Part shown: piece by piece, positions 44,641 to 53,019 of the stretch
How positions within the stretch are numbered: position 1 is the stretch's first letter
Layout of the letters: each line of letters opens with the position of its first letter
Assembly (NCBI GenBank): GCA_945957395.1
Contig: CAMFKE010000004.1
Span: forward strand, 272,932-336,931
Direction of reading: 5' to 3'
DNA: 64,000 nucleotides
From: an uncultured Opitutia bacterium
GTDB lineage: Bacteria; Verrucomicrobiota; Verrucomicrobiia; Opitutales; UBA953
Made by a program: the position numbers and the translations under genes
Notes under the pieces: generated by a model
What the model saw: only the letters and a program-made list of their open reading frames with translations
Told to the model about the DNA's origin: nothing
The model's database searches: none

Positions 44641-45038
44641 GACGCAGCTCCTCCCTTCTCCGTGATCTGCGCCGCGTGGCGCCTCCGACGACCCGGGCCG
44701 CTCACCCGCCGCGCCTCCTGAAGGAAGAGCAGCAGTTGGCCGGCGCTCAGGTCGGCGGGGGTGAACTCGACGGCGGACGCATCGGCGGTGAACCTTGCGC
44801 CGTCGTACTGTTCCTTCGGCAGCGGCTCGTCGAACCCGTGCCACTCCATGGGGCTCACGATACGCACGGCGTGCAGACGGTACACGATCGGCGTGTCCAC
44901 CTCGTCCTCGTCGCAGTCGCCCAGTCGCGCGTCCCAGCCCGTCCAGAAGTTGGACGCGGATTCCAGGAGCACGGGCTGGGCGAGCCGGTAGAGGCCGGGG
45001 CGAAGACGCTTGGCGATGAACAGGAAGGTCGTGCTCAT
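44634..45038 (-). CDS. Orphan protein of the DUF932/nuclease operon
   Basis: 134 residues with no known domain. It begins MSTTFLFIAKRLRPGLYRLA, has an acidic centre (DARLGDCDEDEVDTPIVYRL) and an Arg-rich end. The start overlaps the nuclease gene stop by 4 bases. Confidence 0.6.
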   Translation of the reverse strand: MSTTFLFIAKRLRPGLYRLAQPVLLESASNFWTGWDARLGDCDEDEVDTPIVYRLHAVRIVSPMEWHGFDEPLPKEQYDGARFTADASAVEFTPADLSAGQLLLFLQEARRVSGPGRRRRHAAQITEKGGAASC

Positions 45039-45868
45039 GACGCATCCCCTCCCTTCCACCGGCGGCATTCGTTCCTGAACTGACACCACGCGCAGTGCTG
45101 CCCGGGGCACGGGTGGTACTCGCGCCGTTCGTTGCCGCGCACATACACCTCCGCCAGTGCCTTGAACCGGGCACGCTGGGTGGCGTCGGGCGCCGGCAGC
45201 GTCTGCCGCACGATCTTCGGCGTCTTGGTCTTCACAAGGAACACCAACTCCGCCTCGGACACGGCGGTGCCGGTGTTCTCCTCGATAAGCAGGTCGTACG
45301 CCGTGACCTGCAACTCGTGCTGCCACGCCTCCAAGCCCGGGTTCGGCGTGACGCCGGTGGTCTTGAAGTCGGTCAGCCTGTTGCCTTCGCGCACCAGATC
45401 GGCCACGCCTACGAGCGGGATGGGCACTCCGGGGATTTCCGCCTCCAGCTTCACCTCCACGCCGATGGGCCGGATGCGCTCGCGCCCGGTTTCGTCGGCG
45501 ATGTAGGCGCGCACCAGACGCTCTCCGGCGGCCATGGCGTCGAAGCGGTCGTTCGCCTCCTCCCACCTCACCGGCTGTACGTCTTCGAGCTTGGAGAACT
45601 CGAAGCCGAACCGACCGGCCACGACATCGACGGAGGCGTCCTCGCCGCGCCAGAGGCGCGTGTGGTACGACGCCAGCGAGGCGTGGACGGCCTTGCCCAG
45701 GTGCGCGGCGGCGTTGGCGGGCTTCGGAATCGCCAGCACCTTCTCGAAGTAGAACCGCAGAGGGCAGGTGAGGTAGCTCTTCAGCCGGCTGGCGCTCAGG
45801 TACGCCAGCGGATCGTTCTTCTCCTCCGCCGGCTGCGGCTTGCCGTCGGCGTTGGCGGGCTTGCTCAT
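45035..45868 (-). CDS. PD-(D/E)XK nuclease, RecB/Cas4-like with iron-sulfur cysteines
   Basis: 277 residues from ATG 45868, preceded by GGAGGG. The RecB-type start motif SASRLKSYLTCPLRFYFEKV carries the first Cys. The catalytic core is GVADLV...RLTDFKTTGVT (Asp, Asp, Lys). Near the C-terminus CPGQHCAWCQFRNEC supplies three further conserved Cys, as in 4Fe-4S nucleases of the Cas4/AddB type. Such stand-alone nucleases process DNA ends and are frequent on phages and integrative elements. Both ends overlap neighbouring genes by 4 bases. Confidence 0.82.
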   Translation of the reverse strand: MSKPANADGKPQPAEEKNDPLAYLSASRLKSYLTCPLRFYFEKVLAIPKPANAAAHLGKAVHASLASYHTRLWRGEDASVDVVAGRFGFEFSKLEDVQPVRWEEANDRFDAMAAGERLVRAYIADETGRERIRPIGVEVKLEAEIPGVPIPLVGVADLVREGNRLTDFKTTGVTPNPGLEAWQHELQVTAYDLLIEENTGTAVSEAELVFLVKTKTPKIVRQTLPAPDATQRARFKALAEVYVRGNERREYHPCPGQHCAWCQFRNECRRWKGGDAS

Positions 45869-46368
45869 GACACCCTCCGGGCCGCGTAGGCGCCGCTGCG
45901 ACGCGGCGCGCTGCGGTGTGCGGCGAAGCGCGGCTTCTCGGCCTGCGCGCCGCCGTAGGTTTCCATGAGTTCGTCGATGAGCCCGGACGCCTGCAACTTG
46001 TTGAGCTGCTTCACGCCGGCGCCGAACCGATCCTTCGCCAGCGCCTCGATGTCCCCCTTGTCGAGCCGGTTGCGCTCGACGATGGTGAGGATGAGGTCGC
46101 GCTGTTTCTCCGAGCAGCACCAGGCGTCGGGTGCCGGTGTGGCCGGGGCGCCGCCGGTCGGCACCGCCACGGTTTCGCCGGGAGTGTATCCGGTGTGGAC
46201 GATCTGCGAGTCCACGGCCTCTTGCAGGATGCCGTAGAGCCGTTCCGTCTCCGCCTTCACCTGCGCGATTTCGGAGACTTCCGCCGTGAGGCTGACGCTG
46301 AACTGGTGGGACGAGTACTGCGGCAGGCCCAGCTTCTTGCCGTAGTCGAGTTTGATGATGATAGCCAT
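45865..46368 (-). CDS. Leading gene of the nuclease operon, unknown function
   Basis: 167 residues, first gene of the minus-strand operon. A beta-type start (IIIKLDYGKKLGLPQYSSHQ then FSVSLTAEVSEIAQ) is followed by a Pro/Ala linker, and then a helical UBA-like part (EKQRDLILTIVERNRLDKGD, FGAGVKQLNKLQASGLIDEL). The tail is Arg/Ala-rich. Position before a RecB-like nuclease suggests a DNA-metabolism partner. Confidence 0.65.
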   Translation of the reverse strand: MAIIIKLDYGKKLGLPQYSSHQFSVSLTAEVSEIAQVKAETERLYGILQEAVDSQIVHTGYTPGETVAVPTGGAPATPAPDAWCCSEKQRDLILTIVERNRLDKGDIEALAKDRFGAGVKQLNKLQASGLIDELMETYGGAQAEKPRFAAHRSAPRRSGAYAARRVS

Positions 46369-46400
46369 GGTTGTTGTTGGTTTGGAGTGGATACGAAAAG

Positions 46401-46424
46401 ACCCCGTCCGGTGAGGGACGGGGT
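46401..46424 (-). terminator. Hairpin with U-tract in the leader of the nuclease operon
   Basis: On the minus strand ACCCCGTCC-CTCACC-GGACGGGGT is followed by CTTTTC, the form of an intrinsic terminator, only about 32 bases before the first start codon at 46368. A second hairpin (AAGCCCGG...CAGGGCTT) lies just upstream at 46461-46487. This could be transcription attenuation or the end of an unseen upstream unit. Confidence 0.5.
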
Positions 46425-46628
46425 TGCTAAACGCGCACCTCGCGGCACGCGGACACGACGAAGCCCTGCCTTGGTCGGGCCGGGCTTCCTCGGAGCGGGG
46501 ACACTCACTCGCTCAGGGGCGAGGTAAGAGCTCCCTGCTCAAAGATATATAACACGCCGGAGCGGTGACTTTCAGGATGCGCCACCGCACGACCTTACCC
46601 TGTGTTTGACTCAACTGTATCCCTGGCC

Positions 46629-47330
46629 ATGAGCTTCCGACCGAATACGATGCTCAATCTTTTCAAGGGCTGGTTTGGCGAGAAGGCCACGACCTTCGGT
46701 CTTTGGGCGTTCCTGGACAAGTCGGTGTATCATCGCGAACATGACATCATCGTTCCCGCACCGGACGGCACCACGCAGGTGGATCATGTCATCGTGAGCG
46801 AATACGGCATCTTCGTGGTTGAGACGAAGAATTTCCAGGGCTGGATTTTCGGTGGTGAGCGCGACGCCACTTGGTGCCAGTCGGTCTTCGGCAAAAAGAC
46901 CCGCTTCCCCAATCCCCTCCGACAGAACTTTCGCCACATCAAGTGCCTGAGCCGGCACCTTGGCCTTGATGAGAAGTTGTTCCACTCCGTCGTGTTCTTC
47001 ATCGGTGATTGCGAACTGAAGAGCGACCTGCCGCCCAATGTCATGACCGAGGGCCTGTGTGGTCACATCGAGAGTTTTAAGCGCAAGCTCCTCTCGCCCG
47101 CCGAGGTAACTCGCGTCGTCTCCACACTCAAACGCCTTAAGGCGAGCCCCGTCGCCACCAAGGCGGAACATGTCGAGGCCCTGCGGAAACGGTACGATTC
47201 CACCGACACCTGCCCCCGTTGCGGAAGCAAGCTGGTGGAACGCGTCGCCAAGCAGGGCGCCCGGGCAGGCAACCGGTTTCTCGCCTGTAGCGGGTTCCCC
47301 AAGTGCCGATACACCAAGGCCATCCAGTGA
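46629..47330 (+). CDS. NERD-domain protein with topoisomerase-type zinc ribbon
   Basis: 233 residues from ATG 46629; a GTG at 46602 is possible. The NERD nuclease-related domain covers about residues 20-150 (VDHVIVSEYGIFVVETKNFQ, with the D...ExK-like catalytic arrangement, and RQNFRHIKCLSRHLG). The C-terminus is a four-Cys zinc ribbon (CPRCGSKLVERVA...FLACSGFPKCRYTK) like those of topoisomerase I. This pairing suggests a DNA-binding or DNA-processing role. Confidence 0.85.
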   Translation: MSFRPNTMLNLFKGWFGEKATTFGLWAFLDKSVYHREHDIIVPAPDGTTQVDHVIVSEYGIFVVETKNFQGWIFGGERDATWCQSVFGKKTRFPNPLRQNFRHIKCLSRHLGLDEKLFHSVVFFIGDCELKSDLPPNVMTEGLCGHIESFKRKLLSPAEVTRVVSTLKRLKASPVATKAEHVEALRKRYDSTDTCPRCGSKLVERVAKQGARAGNRFLACSGFPKCRYTKAIQ

Positions 47331-47355
47331 CCGGTGCCTTGGGTGCTCTCGCTGG

Positions 47356-47423
47356 CTAAAACAAGCGGCCGCCTTATTTTAGAAAAGGCCGCTTTACTAA
47401 AATAAGCGCATTCCTTGTTTTAG
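47356..47423. repeat. Four alternating copies of CTAAAAYAAG
   Basis: CTAAAACAAG (47356-47365), its near mirror CTTATTTTAG (47373-47382), CTAAAATAAG (47397-47406) and CTTGTTTTAG (47414-47423), with GGCCGCC/GGCCGC between. The nested palindrome lies between convergent genes. It may be an operator-like binding array, recombination site or bidirectional terminator; I cannot tell which. Confidence 0.7.
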
Positions 47424-47522
47424 GGACATGGAACGAGTTGATGGCCGTTCCGGATGTTCGAAATCGGGATGGCATCCACTAAGGCTCATCCTCCCGTCCT
47501 TGCCAGGGAAGGGGGACCCGAA

Positions 47523-48401
47523 TCATGCGGGCCACGCGTAGAACCGGACGAATGCCGTGATGTCGTTGCCGGCGGTCGGGTTGAAATCATCCGGTCCCGG
47601 GTGCGGGAGGAAAATCGGGATGAGCTCTTCTGCGGTGTCACGCAGGAGTCGTACATCTAGTCGGAGCATGGGGTTGCCCAAGAGTCCAAACGCGGACCGC
47701 TCGGCCACCATGCCGGCGATTTCTGTCTCATCGCGAAAGCTCTCCTGCATGCAGGGGCAGATACCAGCGGCTCCTCGCATGTCGAGGGTTGCGAAGGGGA
47801 AGTCGGCGGCGGTTTTGTCCGGGTTCTCCTTCAGGAAATCGTCGCGGGCCATCTCGAAGAAAGGCCCCGTGGCGATGCGGATCTCCTTGTTGGGCGTGTC
47901 CTCCACGGTGCGGGCGAGCCCGGCAATGTTCAGCAGAAGCGTGTCGCCTTGGCGGAGTTTTTGGCGGTCGACCGGCCAGTGCCGACTCATGGCTCGGATC
48001 CATTGGCCTTGCTCGAACTCGACTTCAAGCAGGGCCTCGAAGTCGGTCGGTTCGTGAATCTTGGTGATGGTCGCGCGGTGGCTACGGCCGACGATGGGAG
48101 CTGGATACATGCCCCGAATCACACTTTCCCATTCCCGGCCCATGCTGCGAGTGGAAGTGCAAGGAATGATGAAGGCCACGGGCGGAATCGTCTCGTCCCG
48201 GTGTTCGGGTGGGAAGGCGAAGGCGATGTCCTTGTGGGTTTGTGACTTCTTCTCCTCCAGCACATAGGCGTGCCGGAAGGCCGTGGTTATGAGTTCCGTG
48301 ACTTCCTCCTCGGATGAGAGGGGCAGCCCGGTAAAGGCCCGGTTCCAGTCGCCGTGAACAAGTTCGATCGGCGTTTCGTTGGATTCCATATTGTTGCTCA
48401 T
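47523..48401 (-). CDS. Uncharacterised protein
   Basis: 292 residues from ATG 48401. It appears soluble, mixed alpha/beta, with EEEVTELITTAFRHAYVLEE, IVGRSHRATITKIHEPTDFE and a C-terminal FLPHPGPDDFNPTAGNDITA. No signal peptide, membrane segment or family motif was seen. It is divergent from the WYL regulator at 48491, with 89 bases between the starts, so that regulator may control it. Confidence 0.6.
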   Translation of the reverse strand: MSNNMESNETPIELVHGDWNRAFTGLPLSSEEEVTELITTAFRHAYVLEEKKSQTHKDIAFAFPPEHRDETIPPVAFIIPCTSTRSMGREWESVIRGMYPAPIVGRSHRATITKIHEPTDFEALLEVEFEQGQWIRAMSRHWPVDRQKLRQGDTLLLNIAGLARTVEDTPNKEIRIATGPFFEMARDDFLKENPDKTAADFPFATLDMRGAAGICPCMQESFRDETEIAGMVAERSAFGLLGNPMLRLDVRLLRDTAEELIPIFLPHPGPDDFNPTAGNDITAFVRFYAWPA

Positions 48402-48490
48402 AGGGATGAATGTACACCCGCCCCCGGGACAACGATGGGGCGAGGGGTGTTGGCTTGCGCGCGCATGGCGTAGGCGGTTTTTATCCTGCC

Positions 48491-49492
48491 ATGCGCCCAA
48501 CCGATTCTCCGAACCGCCCCACGATGGAGCGCCTGCTGCACATTCACAACAGGCTGCGCTCCCGGAACTCGGCGTACGAGCGGATCAACGCCACGGTGCT
48601 GGCAAAGGAGCTGGAGGTGACGTCGAAGACGATTCGTCGCGATGTGGCGTACATGCGCGACCGCCTGTCGCTGCCGGTGGAGTATGTGGAGGACGAGTAC
48701 TCGTTCGCCTACACCCGCGAGGTCGGTGATTTTCCCCTGCTGAAGATCACCGAGGGCGAACTGGTCGCTCTGCTCGTGGCCAAGTCGGCGCTGCACCAGT
48801 ATCGCGGCACGCCCTTCGAGAAACCGCTTCAGGCCGCCCTCGGCAAAATCGAGTCGGGGCTGACCTCCGACATGAGCGTGGACTTCGAGCAGCTCGGGCG
48901 CGCCATTTCCTTCCGGCAGCCCGGCACCCCGGTTCACAACATGCGCGTTTTCGAAGCCCTGTCCGACGCGGTGCTCCGCCGGCGCATCGTGAGCTTCGAC
49001 TACCGCAAAAAGAACTCGGTGGAGTTCGAGTCACGCACGGTGCGCCCCTATCATCTGACGGCCTTCGCCCGCGACTGGTATCTTGTCGCGCATGACGAAG
49101 GGCGCGGCGCCCTGCGCACCTTCCGCCTCGCGGCGATGCGCGCGGTGAAGACGGTAAAGGGCAAGACCTTCGCAATGCCGGCGGACTTCAACCCCGAACG
49201 GTATTTCGGCGCGTCCTTCGGCATTTTTGTCGGTGAGGGTGCGGAGCGTGTGCGCATCCGGTTTACGGGACGCTCCGCCGAGACCGTGGCCGACGGCATG
49301 TGGCACGGCTCGCAGACCTTGGAGAAAGAACCCGGCGGCTCTCTCGTGCTCACCCTGCACACCGGCGGCATCGAGGAGCTCGCGCGCTGGCTGCTCTCGT
49401 TCGGCGACGAGGCCGAGGTGCTGGAGCCGGCCGCGCTGCGCGAAGCCGTGGTGGCGCAATGTCGACGGGTGCTGGCCCGCTGCGGCGGTTGA
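48491..49492 (+). CDS. WYL-domain transcriptional regulator
   Basis: 333 residues. The N-terminal DeoR-like winged helix (NATVLAKELEVTSKTIRRDV, AYMRDRLSLPVEY) is followed by a WYL domain at about residues 155-235 with the motif FARDWYLVAHD and conserved basic RTVRPYHL. A WCX-type C-terminal region follows. WYL proteins are ligand-sensing repressors or activators, often near defence genes (BREX, CBASS), which fits this island. Its stop is 2 bases from the convergent ankyrin gene stop. Confidence 0.88.
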   Translation: MRPTDSPNRPTMERLLHIHNRLRSRNSAYERINATVLAKELEVTSKTIRRDVAYMRDRLSLPVEYVEDEYSFAYTREVGDFPLLKITEGELVALLVAKSALHQYRGTPFEKPLQAALGKIESGLTSDMSVDFEQLGRAISFRQPGTPVHNMRVFEALSDAVLRRRIVSFDYRKKNSVEFESRTVRPYHLTAFARDWYLVAHDEGRGALRTFRLAAMRAVKTVKGKTFAMPADFNPERYFGASFGIFVGEGAERVRIRFTGRSAETVADGMWHGSQTLEKEPGGSLVLTLHTGGIEELARWLLSFGDEAEVLEPAALREAVVAQCRRVLARCGG

Positions 49493-49493
49493 T

Positions 49494-50342
49494 TCACTCC
49501 GGTCGCAACGGCAATCCGACCCGCAGGACGTCATCCCTCGTGGCGTTGATGAAGATCTCAAGGGGCACCGTTTTGCACCCGGGGCAGAGCGCGGGCGGAA
49601 GTATGAACGGATCTCCCAAGCATCGGGCCTGCTTCAGAATCGGATGCGCATCGAGCCATAGGGAACATTCGTAGCACTCACAGACCAAGTGTCCGCATGC
49701 CGGACATTTCAGGTAAACCGGAGTGTCGCGAGGATACCTGCAACCGGGACACAAGTCGGGGTGATGTACGGTTGGCGCCGCAAGTTCCGCCGGCGGAAGG
49801 ATGACGCGAACGCCGCCACCGGAGGTATGCCAGACAATCGGCGCGGGAATGCTTTCCGGCAACGGCGTCCCATCCCACCGGAGCCCGCCCGCCTCGCGGA
49901 TGAGTTTTTCGATTTTCAACATGTTGGCATACTCCCGCTCGGTGTCGATGTCCCCCTCGTCGTCCACAACGGTGTCCATGGCCGTGCTGCCTTCGTCACG
50001 GAAATCACCGACCATACCTCGCACATTCGGGTCGGCGCCGGCTTCCAGTAGCAGAGCCACCATGTCGGGTGATTTCTGCCAGGCCGCAGCCATGAGCGGA
50101 GTCCACTCGCGCGAATGTTCATTCATCGGACGAACACCAAGCGCGATGAAATGCCGGACGCGTTCCACCTCGGCGGACCGATAAACGATCCATGCCAGAA
50201 GATCTCTTCCCTCCTTGTCTGATCCGAGCGGGGAGACGCCGGAAGTAAGTATGCGGTCGAGGGCGTCCCAATCCGGGTAATCCTCGTCGAAAATCCGGAC
50301 AATGTCAGGGTGAAGGCTCGGGATGCTCATGGGTTTGTTCAA
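49494..50342 (-). CDS. Ankyrin-repeat protein with C-terminal zinc-ribbon cysteines
   Basis: 282 residues. Ankyrin-type repeats cover about residues 40-115 (EWTPLMAAAWQKSPDMVALL, LEAGADPNVRGMVGD). The last 90 residues hold CxxC pairs (CPGCRYP, CPACGHLVCECYECS, CPGCKTV), probably two zinc knuckles. The combination suggests a cytoplasmic protein-binding adaptor. The 17-base gap to the 154-residue gene upstream suggests one transcript. Confidence 0.75.
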   Translation of the reverse strand: MNKPMSIPSLHPDIVRIFDEDYPDWDALDRILTSGVSPLGSDKEGRDLLAWIVYRSAEVERVRHFIALGVRPMNEHSREWTPLMAAAWQKSPDMVALLLEAGADPNVRGMVGDFRDEGSTAMDTVVDDEGDIDTEREYANMLKIEKLIREAGGLRWDGTPLPESIPAPIVWHTSGGGVRVILPPAELAAPTVHHPDLCPGCRYPRDTPVYLKCPACGHLVCECYECSLWLDAHPILKQARCLGDPFILPPALCPGCKTVPLEIFINATRDDVLRVGLPLRPE

Positions 50343-50359
50343 GTTGGAACGGAAGGGCG

Positions 50360-50824
50360 CTAATACCCGACGATGCAGAGGGTTTGGCCGGTGAGCGCCG
50401 CATGCCGGGCCGTGTCTTTTCGGAGGGTGAGGGTGTCGATCAGATCGACCTTGAGCTGTTTCCCCGTGCGTTCCTCCGGAGGAACGGAGCCGTTCGCGTA
50501 TATGTACTCGGCGTCATCCGCCAGGCGCTTGTCTGCCGGTGTCGATGCGATTTCCCCTAACAGGCAATCCACCGCTACGGAATGTCGCAGCAGGTCGTCC
50601 GGACCCGTGATTTCCGTCAATTCATACACCTCCCACGGGAGGCGCTCCTTAGAGAGCGCTGCGACCGTGTCGAGCAGGTCGCTGCCGAGTTCAAGAAATA
50701 TGCCGGCGGCGTAAGTTTCCCGCGCCGGCCATTCCCACGGACGAAGATTCAGCGGGTGCGGCAACAACGAGAACCTCACGAAAGGACTGCAACTTGGGTG
50801 CCTGGCGGGCGTGAACACGGACAT
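50360..50824 (-). CDS. Uncharacterised protein upstream of the ankyrin gene
   Basis: 154 residues, no recognised domain. The centre is acidic-helical (DLLDTVAALSKERLPWEVYE, LLGEIASTPADKRLADDAEY) and resembles immunity-type or structural orphans. Same strand and 17 bases from the ankyrin gene. Confidence 0.5.
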   Translation of the reverse strand: MSVFTPARHPSCSPFVRFSLLPHPLNLRPWEWPARETYAAGIFLELGSDLLDTVAALSKERLPWEVYELTEITGPDDLLRHSVAVDCLLGEIASTPADKRLADDAEYIYANGSVPPEERTGKQLKVDLIDTLTLRKDTARHAALTGQTLCIVGY

Positions 50825-50868
50825 GGGCTATGCTTTGCGGTTATCGGAGTCACTTTATCACCAGGCGT

Positions 50869-50942
50869 GGGACATCCGTAGGGCGAGGCGTGACACTTTT
50901 CAGCCTTTCCCTGGGGTGGCGGGGTAGCCCCACGGATGTCCC
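50869..50942. repeat. Perfect 11-base inverted repeat in a divergent promoter region
   Basis: GGGACATCCGT (50869-50879) and ACGGATGTCCC (50932-50942), spanning 74 bases between the divergent genes ending at 50824 and starting at 50965. It could be an operator or the ends of a tiny insertion. Confidence 0.6.
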
Positions 50943-50964
50943 GGCCCCAGTGCGATAATGACGA

Positions 50965-52062
50965 ATGAATGACCGGCATGCCGGTCACCCACCCATGCGC
51001 AAAAATCTCCGCCTCTCCCTGGAGGACCCCGAGTCGCCTCCGTCTCTCCCGGATCTGTCCCTGAACCCACCTCCGCTCAGCGTGTATTCCCTCGTGGTGA
51101 AACCTCGCCACCCCCGTGCGCATCCGACTTGGGACGGCGCCACCCTCTACGCCCTCGCCGACGGTCACTGGATGCCTTCCCAATGGCGTGAATATAACGG
51201 AGAAGCTCACCCGGGTGATACCATTCGTACTGCCTCCGCCTTTGCCGGATACGCCGATGTCTTGGCGGACATTGCCTGCGCAACAACCGATGGGCCGGCC
51301 GAACATCATCTCTACGACTGGAACGACGAAGGCGACTACTGGGCCGATCCGGTGATCGTTCAACGCATGGGCGACGACCTTGTGTGGCTTATCAACCGGA
51401 ATCGCTTCCCGACACGGGTTCGATTTAACCATGCCCAATTCGGCGCTACCGTGCTCGCCGGGGTTCGCCGGGCTCTTGAACTGGGCGTCGCGACGGACTC
51501 GTGCTACTACGATTCACATCGAAGCCATGTCGAATCGCATTTTCGCGACGCGGAAGCCCGCCTTGCTGCCAGATTCGGACAACTGCCTGTGCCCGCTCTG
51601 TTATCGGAGCTTCCTGCCGGCTGCCTGATGTTCGATTCCGACACCCCGTCCTGGCTTCGCATTCACCATGATTTTCCGCCGACCGACGAACCCTATGCCG
51701 AGTTTTTTCCCGAGCACGAGGGTATGGCTACGGACGAGTCCGTCTACGTTGCGCGCCGCGTAATGGACGCCTTGGCAGTGCATATCCGCAAACGAGTGCC
51801 GGCTTGGACATTTCTTGACGCCCCTCTTCCTCCCGCGCTTTTGAACAAACTCGTCGACGCGCTGGACAGCCTCCATGAGGACACGCCTCGTTGGTCCGGT
51901 GCATGGGTGTTTTATTGGGATGATTCCTTCGTGCTGCCCACGGCTGGGTCCACCGACCATGCCATTGTGACGACACGTATGTCCCTCCTTGTGCGCGATC
52001 TCGCCGAACACCTGCGGCGTTTCGCCAAGGCCGGCCGAACCCTGCATGTGACCTGCGACTGA
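50965..52062 (+). CDS. Uncharacterised soluble protein
   Basis: 365 residues from ATG 50965; ATG 50995 is an alternative. No signal peptide or membrane segment. Trp- and Asp-rich composition with segments such as LYDWNDEGDYWADPVIVQRM, LPAGCLMFDSDTPSWLRIHH and GAWVFYWDDSFVLPTAGSTD. No family is recognised. Confidence 0.6.
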   Translation: MNDRHAGHPPMRKNLRLSLEDPESPPSLPDLSLNPPPLSVYSLVVKPRHPRAHPTWDGATLYALADGHWMPSQWREYNGEAHPGDTIRTASAFAGYADVLADIACATTDGPAEHHLYDWNDEGDYWADPVIVQRMGDDLVWLINRNRFPTRVRFNHAQFGATVLAGVRRALELGVATDSCYYDSHRSHVESHFRDAEARLAARFGQLPVPALLSELPAGCLMFDSDTPSWLRIHHDFPPTDEPYAEFFPEHEGMATDESVYVARRVMDALAVHIRKRVPAWTFLDAPLPPALLNKLVDALDSLHEDTPRWSGAWVFYWDDSFVLPTAGSTDHAIVTTRMSLLVRDLAEHLRRFAKAGRTLHVTCD

Positions 52063-52082
52063 ATCGAGCCGCCCTGCCGGGC

Positions 52083-52232
52083 ATGTTTCACTTCCTAAAC
52101 CCCGCCATGGTCCGCGCCTTCCTCGTGTCCTCCCTCCTGGTGTTTTTCTTCGGAAAAGTAGGCGCGATTCTCGCCATCCTGTTGCTGTTTGCCGGACTCT
52201 TCATCGCTTCCAAATCCCACGGCGCCCTGTAA
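52083..52232 (+). CDS. 49-residue membrane protein
   Basis: MFHFLNPAMVRAFLVSSLLV followed by FFFGKVGAILAILLLFAGLF: two short membrane helices with a small polar end. It begins 20 bases after the previous stop and 50 bases before the ABC ATPase gene. Plausible but unproven. Confidence 0.5.
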   Translation: MFHFLNPAMVRAFLVSSLLVFFFGKVGAILAILLLFAGLFIASKSHGAL

Positions 52233-52281
52233 GCGGGGTGACCCCGAAAATGTCCCGGGCCGCATGAGAGACTCGGGGCGT

Positions 52282-53019
52282 ATGCTCGAAATCCAAAATG
52301 TCTCGGTGCGCTTCGGCGAGGGACGCTCTTCCGTGGACGCCCTCGACGGAGTTTCCTTCCAATGCCGCCCCGGCGAAATCACCGGGCTGCTCGGTTCCAA
52401 CGGCGCCGGGAAAACGACGCTGATGCGGGTGATCGCAGGATTGCTCGCGCCTTCGTCCGGTCAGGCGGTCGCCCGGGTCGCCGGCGAGGATGTGTCCTTC
52501 GACCGACTCCGCACCCGCGTCGGGTTCGTCTCGCCCGGCGGCGCACTGTTCGACGGACTCACGCCCGGTGAGGTGTTCCGCTATGTCGGCAAACTTCGCG
52601 GACTTTCCCTCCCGACCATTGAAGCCCGGGTCTCCGATCTCGCGGGGCGCCTCGGCATCACCTCCTTGTTGTACAGGCGCGGGGATGATTTCTCCACCGG
52701 CCAACACCGCAAGGTGGCCCTGCTCGCGGCGCTGCTGCATGATCCGGACATCCTGCTCTTCGACGAGCCGACCTCCGGCCTCGACATCCCCACGACCCGC
52801 GAAGTGCGCGAGATGATGCGCCATTGCGCGTCGGCGGGGAAAACCGTCGTGCTGGCGAGCCATTCCGCGGATGAGGTCGCCCTGCTGTGCTCCGACACGG
52901 TCGTGCTTCACCGGGGGCGAGTCCGCGCCAGCGGCTCTCCGGCTGCCCTTGCGCAGGGCGGTAATTTTGAGGAAGTGATGGCGCGACTCTGTTCCGAGGA
53001 AACGGAGGCGGTGTCGTGA
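52282..53019 (+). CDS. ABC transporter ATP-binding protein (NatA-like)
   Basis: 245 residues from ATG 52282 (an ATG at 52264 is also possible). Walker A is GSNGAGKTT, Walker B DILLFDEPTSGLD, with the switch His in ASHSADE. The signature is FSTGQHRK where LSGGQ is usual, an atypical but tolerated form. It energises the permease that starts inside its stop codon (GTGA overlap at 53016). Sodium or drug export (NatAB-like) is the nearest family, but the substrate is unknown. Confidence 0.9.
   Translation: MLEIQNVSVRFGEGRSSVDALDGVSFQCRPGEITGLLGSNGAGKTTLMRVIAGLLAPSSGQAVARVAGEDVSFDRLRTRVGFVSPGGALFDGLTPGEVFRYVGKLRGLSLPTIEARVSDLAGRLGITSLLYRRGDDFSTGQHRKVALLAALLHDPDILLFDEPTSGLDIPTTREVREMMRHCASAGKTVVLASHSADEVALLCSDTVVLHRGRVRASGSPAALAQGGNFEEVMARLCSEETEAVS

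Noticed and set aside
45534..45889. Plus-strand frames in the nuclease operon
   Set aside because: Antisense to the RecB-like nuclease, whose motifs and overlapping starts are clear.
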